Below are positions 52,430-64,000 of a DNA stretch of 64,000 nucleotides, piece by piece. This DNA is from Archivesica marissinica (lineage: Eukaryota > Mollusca > Bivalvia > Venerida > Vesicomyidae). The stretch covers positions 2,023,114 to 2,087,113 of the forward strand of contig CM026390.1 of the NCBI GenBank assembly GCA_014843695.1, given 5' to 3'. Position numbers and translations under genes: made by a program. The notes beneath the pieces were generated by a model. The model was not told where the DNA came from. It saw only the letters and a list, made by a program, of their open reading frames with translations, and did no database searches. Numbering within the stretch: the stretch's first letter is position 1; the number at the start of each line of letters is the position of its first letter.

Positions 52430-53830
52430 ATCATGCTTCAAACCTGTATTGCTTAGAGAATATAGAACTCATTCTATATCGTGCTTCAAACCTGTATGGC
52501 ATAGAGAATAAAGAACTCATTCTATATCGCGCTTCAAACCTGTATGGCTTAGAGTATATAGAACCCATTCTATATCGTGCTTCAAACCTGCATGGCTTAG
52601 AGAATATAGAACCCATTCTACATCGTGCTTCAAACTTGCATGGCTTAGAGAATATAGAACCCATACTATATCGTGATTCAAACCTACATGGCTTAGAGAA
52701 TATAATTATAGAACCCATTCTACATCGTGCTTCAAACCTGTATGGCTTAGAGAATATAGAACCCATTCGATATAATGCTTCAAACCTGTATGGCTTAGAG
52801 AATATAGAACCCATTCTATATCATGCTTCAAACCTGCGTGGCTTAGAGTATATAGAACCCATTCTATATCGTGCTTCAAAACTACATGGCGTAGAGAATA
52901 TAGAACCCATTCTATATCGTGCTTCAAATATACATGGCTTAGAGAATATAATAATAGAACCCATTCTACATCGTGCTTCAACCCTGTATGGCTTAGATAA
53001 TATAGAACCCATTCTATATCGTGCTTCAAACCTGCATGGTTTAGAGAATATAAATATAGAACCCATTCTATATCGTGCTTCAAACCTGTATGGCTTAGAG
53101 AATATAGAACCCATTCTATATCGTGCTTCAAACCTGCATGGCTTAGAGAATATAGAACCCATCCTATATCGTGCTTCAAACCTACATGGCATGGAGAATA
53201 TAGAACCCATTCTATATCGTGCTTCATACCTACATGGCTTAGAGAATATAATCATAGAACCCATTCTACATCGTGCTTCAAACCTGCATGGTTTAGAGAA
53301 TATAAATATAGAACCCATTCGATATCATGCTTCAAACCTTTATGACTTAGAGAATATAGAACCAATTCTATATCATGCTTCAAATCTTTATGGCTTAAGA
53401 GAATATAGAACTCATTCTATATCGTGCTTCAAACCTGTATGGCATAGAGAAAATAGAACTCATTCTATATCGTGCTTCAAACCTGTATGGCATAGAGAAT
53501 ATAGAACTCATTCTATATCGTGCTTCAAACCTGTATGGCTTAGAGAATATAGAACTCATTCTATATCGTGCTTCAAATCTGTATGGCATAGAGAATAAAG
53601 AACTCATTCTATATCGCGCTTCAAACCTGTATGGCTTAGAGTATATAGAACCCATTCTATATCGTGCTTCAAACCTGCATGGCTTAGAGAATATAGAACC
53701 CATTCTACATCGTGCTTCAAACTTGCATGGCTTAGAGAATATAGAACCCATTCTATATCGTGATTCAAACGTACATGGCTTAGAGAATATAATTATAGAA
53801 CCCATTCTATATCGTGCTTCAAACCTGTAT
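52430..53830 (+). repeat. HOR block I, copy 1
   Basis: Repeated at 54558-55958, offset 2,128 bp. Landmarks are CTGTATTGCTTAGAG, AATAAAGAACTC, CTGCGTGGCTTAGAG, CTTCAAATATACATGG, GGCATGGAGAATATAG and GGCTTAAGAGAATATAG. The forward frame 52636-53598 and its partner 54764-55726 are both 320 codons and differ at two residues. AATAAAG occurs at 52507, 53594, 54635 and 55722, giving a nested subunit of about 1.06 kb. Confidence 0.85.
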
Positions 53831-54557
53831 GGTTTAGAGAATATAAATATAGCACCCATTCTATATCGTGCTTCAAACCTGTATGGCTTAGAGAATATAG
53901 AACCCATTCTATATCATGCTTCAAACCTGTATGGCTTAGAGAATATAGAAACCATTCTATATCGTGCTTCAAACCTGTATGGCTTAGATAATATCAATAT
54001 AGAACCCATTCTACATCGTGCTTCAAACCTGTATGGCTTAGAGAATATAATTATAGAACCCATTCTATATCATGCTTCAAACCTGCATGGTTTAGAGAAT
54101 ATAAATGTAGAACCCATTCTACAGCGTGCTTCAACCTGTATGGCTTAGATAATATTTAGAACCCATTCTAATCGTGCTTCAAACCTGTATGGCTTAGAGA
54201 ATATAATTATAGAACCCATTCTACATCGTGCTTCAAACCTGTATGGCTTAGAGAATATATAACCCATATATCGTGCTTCAAACCTGCATGGCTTTGAGAA
54301 TATAGAACCCATTCTATATCATGCTTCAAACCTGTATGGTTTAGAGAATATAGAACCCATTCTATATCGTGCTTCAAACCTGCATGGCTTAGAGAATATA
54401 GAACCCATTCTATATCGTGCTTCAAACCTGTATGGCTTAGAGAATATAGAACCCATTCTATATCATGCTTCAAACCTGCATGGCTTAGAGAATATAGAAC
54501 CCATTCTATATCGTGCTTCAAACCTGCATGGCTTAGAGAATATAGAACCCATTCTAT

Positions 54558-55958
54558 ATCATGCTTCAAACCTGTATTGCTTAGAGAATATAGAACTCAT
54601 TCTATATCGTGCTTCAAACCTGTATGGCATAGAGAATAAAGAACTCATTCTATATCGCGCTTCAAACCTGTATGGCTTAGAGTATATAGAACCCATTCTA
54701 TATCGTGCTTCAAACCTGCATGGCTTAGAGAATATAGAACCCATTCTACATCGTGCTTCAAACTTGCATGGCTTAGAGAATATAGAACCCATACTATATC
54801 GTGATTCAAACCTACATGGCTTAGAGAATATAATTATAGAACCCATTCTACATCGTGCTTCAAACCTGTATGGCTTAGAGAATATAGAACCCATTCGATA
54901 TAATGCTTCAAACCTGTATGGCTTAGAGAATATAGAACCCATTCTATATCATGCTTCAAACCTGCGTGGCTTAGAGTATATAGAACCCATTCTATATCGT
55001 GCTTCAAAACTACATGGCGTAGAGAATATAGAACCCATTCTATATCGTGCTTCAAATATACATGGCTTAGAGAATATAATAATAGAACCCATTCTACATC
55101 GTGCTTCAACCCTGTATGGCTTAGATAATATAGAACCCATTCTATATCGTGCTTCAAACCTGCATGGTTTAGAGAATATAAATATAGAACCCATTCTATA
55201 TCGTGCTTCAAACCTGTATGGCTTAGAGAATATAGAACCCATTCTATATCGTGCTTCAAACCTGCATGGCTTAGAGAATATAGAACCCATCCTATATCGT
55301 GCTTCAAACCTACATGGCATGGAGAATATAGAATCCATTCTATATCGTGCTTCATACCTACATGGCTTAGATAATATAATTATAGAACCCATTCTACATC
55401 GTGCTTCAAACCTGCATGGTTTAGAGAATATAAATATAGAACCCATTCGATATCATGCTTCAAACCTTTATGACTTAGAGAATATAGAACCAATTCTATA
55501 TCATGCTTCAAATCTTTATGGCTTAAGAGAATATAGAACTCATTCTATATCGTGCTTCAAACCTGTATGGCATAGAGAAAATAGAACTCATTCTATATCG
55601 TGCTTCAAACCTGTATGGCATAGAGAATATAGAACTCATTCTATATCGTGCTTCAAACCTGTATGGCTTAGAGAATATAGAACTCATTCTATATCGTGCT
55701 TCAAATCTGTATGGCATAGAGAATAAAGAAATCATTCTATATCGCGCTTCAAACCTGTATGGCTTAGAGTATATAGAACCCATTCTATATCGTGCTTCAA
55801 ACCTGCATGGCTTAGAGAATATAGAACCCATTCTACATCGTGCTTCAAACTTGCATGGCTTAGAGAATATAGAACCCATTCTATATGGTGATTCAAACCT
55901 ACATGGCTTAGAGAATATAATTATAGAACCCATTCTACATCGTGCTTCAAACCTGTAT
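54558..55958 (+). repeat. HOR block I, copy 2
   Basis: Copy of 52430-53830. Its right end carries AATAAAGAAATC and CTATATGGTGATTC, the same private variants found at 27600-27780, so this copy is closer to the distant block near the gap than its own neighbour is at that point. That mosaic pattern suggests exchange between HOR lineages. Confidence 0.83.
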
Positions 55959-58900
55959 GGCTTAGAGAATATAGAACCCATTCTATATCGTGCTTCAAAC
56001 CTGCATGGCTTAGATAATATAGAACCCATCCTATATCGTGCTTCAAACCTACATGGCTTGGAGAATATAGAACCCATTCTATATCGTGCTTCAAACCTAC
56101 ATGGCTTAGAGAATATAAATATAGAACCCATTCGATATCATGCTTCAAACCTTTATGACTTAGTGAATATAGAACCCATTCTATATCATGCTTCAAACCT
56201 GTATGGCTTAAGAGAATATAGAACTCATTCTATATCGTGCTTCAAACCTGTATGACATAGAGAATATAGAACTCATTCTATATCGTGCTTCAAACCTGTA
56301 TGGCATAGAGAATATAGAACTCATTCTATATCGTGCTTCAAACCTGTATGGCTTAGAGAATATAGAACCCATTCTATATCGTCCTTCAAACCTGCATGGC
56401 TTAGAGAATATAGAACCCATTCTATATCGTGCTTCAAACCTGCATGGTTTAGAGAATATAAATATATAACCCATTCGATATCATGCTTCAAACCTGTATG
56501 GCTTAGAGAATATAGAACCCATTCTATATCATGCTTCAAACCTGTATGGCTTAGAGAATATAGAACTCATTCTATATCGTGCTTCAAACATACATGGCTC
56601 AGAGAATATAGAACCCATTCTACATCGTGCTTCAAACCTACATGGCTTAGAGAATATAATTATAGAACCCATTCTACATCGTGCTTCAAACCTGCATGGC
56701 TTAGAGAATATAGAAACCATTCTACATCGTGCTTCAAACTTGCATGTCTTAGAGAATATAGAACCCATTCTATATCGTGATTCAAACCTGTATGTCTTAG
56801 AGAATATAGAACCCATTCTATATCATGCTTCAAACCTGCATGGCTTAGAGAATATAGACCCCATTATATATCGTGCTTCAAAACTACATGGCTTAGAGAA
56901 TATAGAACCCATTCTATATCGTGCTTCAAACCTACATGGCTTAGAGAATATAATAATAGACCCCATTCTACATCGTGTTTCAAACCTGTATGGCTTAGAT
57001 AATATAGAACCCATTCTATATCTTGCTTCAAACCTGCATGATTTAGAGAATATAAATATAGAACCCAATCTATATCGTGCTTCAAACCTGTATGGCTTAG
57101 AGAATATAGAACCCATTCTATATCATTCTTCAAACCTGTATGGCTTAGAGAATATAGAACCCATTCTATATTGTGCTTCAAACCTGCATGGCTTAGAGAA
57201 TATAGAACTCATTCTATATCGTGCTTCAAACCTGTATGGCTTAGAGAATATAGAACCCATTATATATCGCGCTTCAAACCTGTATGGATTAGAGAATATA
57301 GAACCCATTCTATATCGTGCTTCAAACCTGTATGGCTTAGTGAATATAATTATAGAACCCATTCTATATTGTGCTTCAAACCTGTATGGCTTAGAGAATA
57401 TAGAACCCATTATATATCGTGCTTCATACCTGTATGGATTAGAGAATATAGAACCCATTCTATATCGTGCTTCAAACCTGTATGGCGTATATTATTTAGA
57501 ACCCATTCTATATCATGCTTCAAACCTGTATGGCTTAGAGAATATAAATATAGAACCCATTCTATATCGTGCTTCAAACCTGTATAGCTTATAGAATATA
57601 AATATAGAACCCAGTCTATATCATGCTTCAAACCTGCATGGTTTAGAGACTATAGAACCCATTCTATATCGTGCTTCAAACCTGCATGGTTTAGAGAATA
57701 TAAATATAGAACCCATTCTATATCATGCTTCAAACCTGTATGGTTTAGAGAATATAGAACACATTCTATATCATTCTTCAAACCTCTATGGCTTAGAGAA
57801 TATAGAACCCATTCTATATCGTGCTTCAAACCTGCATGGCTTAGAGAATATAGAACCCATCCTATATCGTGCTTCAAACATGTATGGCTTAGAGTATATA
57901 TAACCCATTCTATATATTATGCTTCAAACCTGTATGGCTTAGAGAATATAAATATAGAACCCATTCTATATCGTGCTTCAAACCTGTATGGCTTAGAGAA
58001 TATAAATATAGAACCCATCTATATCATGCTTCAAACCTGCATTGTTTAGAGACTATAGAACCCATTCTATATCGTGCTTCAAACCTGCATGGCTTAGAGA
58101 ATATAGAACCCATTCTATATCCTGCCTCAAACCTGCATGGATTGGATAATATAAAACCTATTCTATATCGTGCCTCAAATATCCATAGCTTGGAGAATAT
58201 AAATATAGAACCCATTCTATATCGTTTTACAAACCTGCATGGCTTAGAGAATATAATTATAGACCCATTCTATATCGTGCTTCAAACCTGCATGGCTCAG
58301 AGAATATAGAACCCATTCTATATCGTGCTTCAAACCTACATGGCTTAGAGAATATAAATATAAAACACATTCTATATCGTGCTTCAAACCTGCATGGCTT
58401 AGAGAAAATAGAACCCATTCTACATCGTGCTTCAAACCTGTATGGCTTAGAGAATATAGAACCCATTCGATATCATGCTTCAAACCTCTATGGCTTATAG
58501 AATATAGAACCCATTCTATATCGTGCTTCAAACCTGCATGGTTTAGAGAATATAAATGTAGAATCCATTATAGAGCGTGCTTCAAACCTGTATGGCTTAG
58601 AGAATATAGAACCCATCCTATATCGTGCTTCAAACCTACATGGCTTGGAGAATATAGAACCCATTCTATATTGTGCTTCAAACCTGTATGGCTTAGTGAA
58701 TATAATTATAGAACCCATTCTATATCGTGCTTCAATCCTGTATGTCTTAGAGAATATAGAACCCATTCTATACTGTGCTTCAAACCTGCATGGCTTAGAG
58801 AATATAGAACTCATTCTATATCGTTCTTCAAACCTGTATGTCTTAGAGAATATAGAACACATTATATATCGTGCTTCAAACCTGTATAGCTTTGAGAATA

Positions 58901-60932
58901 TAGAACCCATTCTATATCGTGCTTCAAACCTACATGGCTTAGAGAATATAATTATAGAACCAATTCTACATCGTTATTCAAACCTGTATGGCTTAGAGAA
59001 TATAGAACCCATTCTATATCGTGCTTTAAACCTGCATGGTTTAGAGAATATAAATATAGAACCCATTCTATATCGTGCTTCAAACCTGCATGGCTTAGAG
59101 AATATAGAACCCATTCTATATCATTCTTCAAACCTGTATGGCTTAGAGAATATAGAACCCATTCTATATTGTGCTTCAAACCTGCATGGCTTAGAGAATA
59201 TAGAACTCATTTTATATCGTGCTTCAAACCTGTATGGCTTAGAGAATATAGAACCCATTATATATCGTGCTTCAACCCTGTATGGATTAGAGAATATAGA
59301 ACCCATACTATATCGTGCTTGAAACCTGTATGGCTTAGAGTATATAAAACCCATTCTATATCATGCTTCAAACCTGTATGGCTTAGAGTATATAAATATA
59401 GAACCCATTCTATATCGTGCTTCAAACTTGTATGGCTTAGAGAATATAAATATAGAACCCAGTCTATATCATGCTTCAAACCTGCATGGTTTAGAGAATA
59501 TAGAACCCATTCTATATCGTGCTTCAAACATACATGGCTTAGAGAATATAGAACCCATTCTATATCGTGCCTCAAACCTGCATGGATTGGATAATATAGA
59601 ACCCATTCTATATCGTGCCTCAAACCTGCATGGCTTAGAGAATATAATTATAGAACCCATTCTATATCGTGCTTCAAACCTACATGGCTTAGAGAATATA
59701 GAACCCATTCTATATCATGCTTCAAAACTGCATGGCTTAGTGAATATAATTATAGAACCCATTCTACATCGTGCTTCAAACCTGCATAGCTTTGAGAATA
59801 TAGTACCCATTCTATATCGTGTTTCAAACCTGCATGGCATAGAGAATATAGAACTCATTCTATATCGTGCTTCAAACCTACATGGCTTAGAGAATATAAT
59901 TATAGAACCCATTCGACATCGTGCTTTAAACCTGTATGGCTTAGAGAATATAGAACCCATTCTATATCATGCTTCAAACCTGTATGTCTTAGATAATATA
60001 GAACCCATTCATATATCGTGCTTCAAACCTGCATGGCTTAGATTATATAGAACCCATTCTATATCGTGCTTCAAACCTGTATGGCTTAGAGAATATAGAA
60101 CCCATTCTATATCGTGCTTCAAACCTGCATGGCTTAGAGAATATAGAACCCATTCTATATCGTGCTTCAAACCTGCATGGTTTAGAGAATATAAATATAG
60201 AACCCATTCGATATCATGCTTCACTCCTGTATGGCTTAGAGAATATAGAACCCATTCTATATCATGCTTCAAACCTGTATGGCTTAGAGAATATAGAACT
60301 CATTCTATATCGTGCTTCAAACCTTCATGGCTCAGAGAATATAGAACCCATTCTATATCGTGCTTCAAACATGCATGATGTAGAGAATATAGAACCCAGT
60401 CTACATCGTGCTTTAAACCTGTATGGCTTAGAGAATATAACTATAGAACTCATTCTTCATCGTGCTTCAAACATGCATGATGTAGAGAATATAGAACCCA
60501 GTCTACATCGTGCTTTAAACATGCATGGCTTAGAGAATATAGAACCCATTCTATATCATGCTTCAAACCTCTATGGCTTAGAGAATATAGAACCCATTCT
60601 ACATCGTTCTTCAAATCTGTATGGGTTAGAGAATATAGAACCCATTCTATATCGTGCTTCAAACCTGCATGGTTTAGAGAATATAAATATAGCACCCATT
60701 CTATATCGTGCTTCAAACCTGTATAGCTTAGAGAATATAGAACCCATTCTATATCATGCTTCAAACCTGTATGGCTTAGAGAATATAGAACCCATTCTAT
60801 ATCATGCCTCAAACCTGTATGGCTTAGAGAATATAGAACCCATTCTATATCGTGCTTCAAACCTGTATGGCTTAGATAATATAAATATAGAACCCATTCT
60901 ACATCGTGCTTCAAACCTGTATGGCTTAGAGA

Positions 60933-61340
60933 ATATAATTATTGAACCCATTCTACATCGTGCTTCAAACCTGTATGGCTTAGAGAATATAATTATAGAA
61001 CCCAATCTAAATCGTGCTTCAAACCTGCATGGTTTAGAGAATATAAATGTAGAACCCATTCTACAGCGTGCTTCAAACCTGTATGACTTAGAGAATATAG
61101 AACCCATTCTATATCGTGCTTCAACCCTGTATGGCTTAGAGAATATAGAACCCATTCTATATCATGCTTCAAACCTGTATGGCTTAGAGAATATAGAACC
61201 CATTCTATATCGTGCTTCACACCTACATGGCTTAGAGAATATAATTATAGAACCCATTCTACATCGTGCTTTAAACCTGTATGGCTTAGAGAATATAGAA
61301 CCCATTCTATATCATGCTTCAAACCTGTATGTCTTAGAGA
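60933..61340 (+). repeat. HOR block J, copy 1
   Basis: Matches 63515-64000 at an offset of 2,582 bp, with ATTATTGAACCC, CCCAATCTAAATCGTGC, AATGTAGAACCC, CTACAGCGTGC and GCTTCACACCTACATGG in order. The right part (GTATGTCTTAGAG then CATTCATATATCGTGC) also matches 59980-60020. Confidence 0.82.
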
Positions 61341-61859
61341 ATATAGAACCCATTCATATATCGTGCTTCAAACCTGCATGGCTTAGAGTATATAGAACCC
61401 ATTCTATATCGTGCTTCAAACCTTTATGGCTTAGAGAATATAGAACACATTCTATATCGTGCTTCAAACCTGCATGGCTTAGAGAATATAGAACCCATTC
61501 TATATCGTGCTTCAAACCTGCATGGTTTAGAGAATATAAATATAGAACCCATTCGATATCATGCTTCAAACCTGTATGGCTTAGAGAATATAGAACCCAT
61601 TCTATACCATGCTTCAAACCTGTATGGCTTATAGAATATAGAACTCATTCTATATCGTGCTTCAAACCTGCATGGCTCAGAGAATATAGAACCCATTCTA
61701 TATCGTGCTTCAAACCTACATGGCTTAGAGAATATAATTATAGAACCCATTCTACATCGTGCTTCAAACCTGCATGGCTCAGAGAATATAGAACCCATTC
61801 TATATCGTGCTTCAAACTTACATGGCTTAGAGAATATAAATATAAAACCCATTCTATAT

Positions 61860-63060
61860 CGTGCTTCAAACCTGCATGGCTTAGAGAATATAGAACCCAT
61901 TCTACATCGTGCTTCAAACCTGCATGGCTTAGAGAATATAGAACCCATTCTATATCGTGCTTCAAACCTGCATGGCTTAGAGAATATAGAACCCATTCTA
62001 TATCGTGTTCAAACCTACATGGCTTAGAGAATATAGAACCCATTCTATATCGTGCTTCAAACCTGCATGGCTTAGAGAATATAGAACCCATTCTACATCG
62101 TGCTTCAAACCTGCATGGCTTAGAGAATATAGAACCCATTCTATATCGTGCTTCAAACCTGTATGGCTTAGAGAATATAGAACCCATTCTATATCGTGCT
62201 TCAAACCTGCATGGCTTAGAGAATATAAACCCATTCTATATCGTGCTTCAAACCTGTATGGCTTAGAGAATATAGAACCCATTCTATATCGTGCTTCAAA
62301 CCTGCATGGCTTAGAGAATATAGAACCCATTCTATATCGTGCTTCAAACCTACATGGCTTAGAGAATATAGAACCCATTCTAATCGTGCTTCAAACCTGT
62401 ATGGCTTAGAGAATATAGAACCCATTCTATATCGTGCTTCAAACCTGTATGCTTAGAGAATATAGAACCCATTCTATATCGTGCTTCAAACCGTATGGCT
62501 TAGAGAATATAAACCATTCTATATCGTGCTTCAAACCTGCATGGCTTAGAGAATATAGAACCCATTCTAATCGTGCTTCAAACCTGCATGGCTTAGAGAA
62601 TATAGAACCATTCTAATCGTGCTTCAAACCTGTATGGCTTAGAGAATATAGAACCCATTCTATATCGTGCTTCAAACCTGCATGGCTTAGAGAATATAGA
62701 ACCCATTCTATATCGTGCTTCAAACCTGCATGGCTTAGAGAATATAAAACCCATTCTATATCGTGCTTCAAACCTGTATGGCTTAGAGAATATAGAACCC
62801 ATTCTATATCGTGCTTCAAACCTGTATGGCTTAGAGAATATAGAACCCATTCTATATCGTGCTTCAAACCTGCATGGCTTAGAGAATATAGAACCCATTC
62901 TATATCGTGCTTCAAACCTGCATGGCTTAGAGAATATAGAACCCATTCTATATCGTGCTTCAAACCTGCATGGCTTAGAGAATATAGAACCCATTCTATA
63001 TCGTGCTTCAAACCTACATGGCTTAGAGAATATAATACCCATTCTATATCGTGCTTCAAA
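61860..63060 (+). repeat. Uniform monomer zone 5
   Basis: Near-consensus monomers again dominate. The zone contains a cluster of small deletions at about 62370-62630. It is flanked on both sides by diverged HOR monomers that match each other (60933-61340 and 63515-64000), so it looks like an expansion of simple monomers inside a HOR domain. Confidence 0.83.
62370..62630 (+). repeat. Cluster of single and double base deletions
   Basis: Three monomers read CATTCTAATCGTGC, missing two bases (near 62380, 62568 and 62614). Neighbours show TGTATGCTTAG, ACCGTATGG, AAACCATTC and GAACCATTC. Similar clusters lie at 23260-23510, 28630-28700 and 54125-54270. Confidence 0.75.
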
Positions 63061-63514
63061 CCTGCATGGCTTAGAGAATATAGAACCCATTCTATATCGT
63101 GATTCAAACCTGCATGGCTTAGAGAATATATTGAACCCATTCTACATCGTGCTTCAAACCTGTATGGCTTAGAGAATATAGAACCCATTCTATATCGTGC
63201 TTCAAACCATGGCTTAGAGAATATAGAACCCATTCTATATCGTGCTTCAAACCTGCATGGCTTAGAGAATATAGAACCCATTCTACATCGTGCTTCAAAC
63301 CTGCATGGCTTAGAGAATATAGAACCCATTCTATATCGTGATTCAAACCTACATGGCTTAGAGAATATAATTATAGAACCCATTCTACATCGTGCTTCAA
63401 ACATGTATGGCTTAGAGAATATAGAACCCATTCTACATCGTGCTTCAAACCTGCATGGCTTAGAGAATATAGAACCCATTCTATATCGTGATTCAAACCT
63501 ACATGGCTTAGAGA

Positions 63515-64000
63515 ATATAATTATTGAACCCATTCTACATCGTGCTTCAAACCTGTATGGCTTAGAGAATATAATTATAGAACCCAATCTAAATCGTGCT
63601 TCAAACCTGCATGGTTTAGAGAATATAAATGTAGAACCCATTCTACAGCGTGCTTCAAACCTGTATGACTTAGAGAATATAGAACCCATTCTTTATCGTG
63701 CTTCAACCCTGTATGGCTTAGAGAATATAGAACCCATTCTATATCATGCTTCAAACCTGTATGGCTTAGAGAATATAGAACCCATTCTATATCGTGCTTC
63801 ACACCTACATGGCTTAGAGAATATAATTATAGAACCCATTCTACATCGTGCTTTAAACCTGTATGACTTAGAGAATATAGAACCCATTCTTTATCGTGCT
63901 TCAACCCTGTATGGCTTAGTGAATATAGAACCCATTCTATATCATGCTTCAAACCTGTATGTCTTAGAGAATATAGAACCCATTCATATATCGTGCTTCA
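63515..64000 (+). repeat. HOR block J, copy 2, cut by window end
   Basis: Same landmark order as 60933-61340, with one additional monomer near 63860 (TATGACTTAGAG, CTTTATCGTGC, CAACCCTG), after which CATTCATATATCG follows as in copy 1. The window ends in mid-monomer, so the HOR continues beyond it. Confidence 0.82.

Larger units (their letters stand above)
26722..64000 (+). repeat. 48-bp satellite array, right contig
   Basis: The same satellite resumes after the gap in the same orientation and runs to the last base, which falls in mid-monomer. This part is richer in variant monomers and in local tandem duplications of 1-2 kb than the part before the gap, with one long uniform stretch near 61860-63060. 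No unique sequence, transposon or RNA gene was seen. Confidence 0.98.

Noticed and set aside
57480..57510. Possible insertion site: GGCGTATATTATTTAGAACCC
   Set aside because: It is a one-off altered monomer junction of normal approximate length, with no foreign sequence or target-site duplication.
60371..62266. 631-codon open frame on the plus strand that might be a repeat protein
   Set aside because: It is made wholly of satellite monomers, switches between the two open forward phases at the one-base CATTCATATATCG class, and equally long frames exist on the opposite strand elsewhere. There is no start context, no unique domain and no frame conservation.
1..64000. Telomeric repeats or an array edge
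   Set aside because: No short TTAGGG-like or TTTAGGG-like tandem tract was seen, and both window ends lie inside monomers.
1..64000. Transposable element, rRNA or tRNA insertion inside the array
   Set aside because: On reading through, no stretch departed from the monomer for more than a few bases outside the N gap.
1..64000. TATA-box promoters from the many TATATA-like words
   Set aside because: These words are part of every monomer (ATATAG, CTATAT) and give no specific evidence of transcription starts.
1..64000. Inverted copies of the satellite
   Set aside because: The reverse-complement words (for example GGTTTGAAGCAC) were not seen on the plus strand anywhere in the window.

Overview
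The whole window is one tandem satellite array. From base 1 to base 64000, apart from 1,000 N, everything I read is head-to-tail copies of a monomer of about 48 bp (consensus example 9297-9344, 19 of 48 bases G or C). There are roughly 1,300 copies, all in one orientation. I found no unique sequence, no transposon, no RNA gene and no credible protein-coding gene. The array has no visible edge, so it continues past both ends. A uniform array of this length, with nested higher-order repeats (HORs) and a placeholder gap, points to constitutive heterochromatin of a eukaryotic chromosome, such as a centromere, pericentromere or subtelomere. I cannot name the species.

Long open reading frames occur throughout but are a by-product of the repeat. 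48 bp is 16 codons, and the consensus has no stop in four of the six frames. Those frames read as 16-residue repeats (forward GLENIEPILYRASNLH and WLREYRTHSISCFKPA; reverse RMGSIFSKPCRFEARY and KHDIEWVLYSLSHAGL). Indels that are not multiples of three move the reading from one phantom frame to another, so I annotate none of them as CDS.

Layout. (1) 1-8720: diverged monomers arranged in HORs, including a block of about 1.4 kb seen at 125 and 7007 and a block of about 2 kb seen at 1897 and 4425. (2) 8820-10320, 11940-12840, 17100-19140, 22790-25721 and 61860-63060: nearly uniform copies of the consensus. (3) 10330-11940, 12840-16560 and 19140-22790: mixed monomers with shorter HORs. (4) 25722-26721: exactly 1,000 N. 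(5) 26722-33600: a return to the first HOR family, including sequence matching 2879-3700 and 470-2110. (6) 33600-61700: successive local tandem duplications with periods of about 1.4, 1.59, 2.1, 0.94, 1.37 and 2.13 kb. (7) 63060-64000: diverged monomers matching 60933-61340.

Monomer classes are defined by linked variants. They are the 48-bp standard form, 54-bp forms with an extra hexamer (AATATA, ATTATA or AATGTA), and a 49-bp form carrying CATCCATATATCG. Standard monomers contain a dyad, ATATAGAA-CCCA-TTCTATAT, and a single CpG that is often changed to CA or TG. The observations most worth checking are the HOR architecture, the dyad with one paired variant, the CpG decay and the alternation of uniform and diverged zones. 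I found no evidence of a new gene system.
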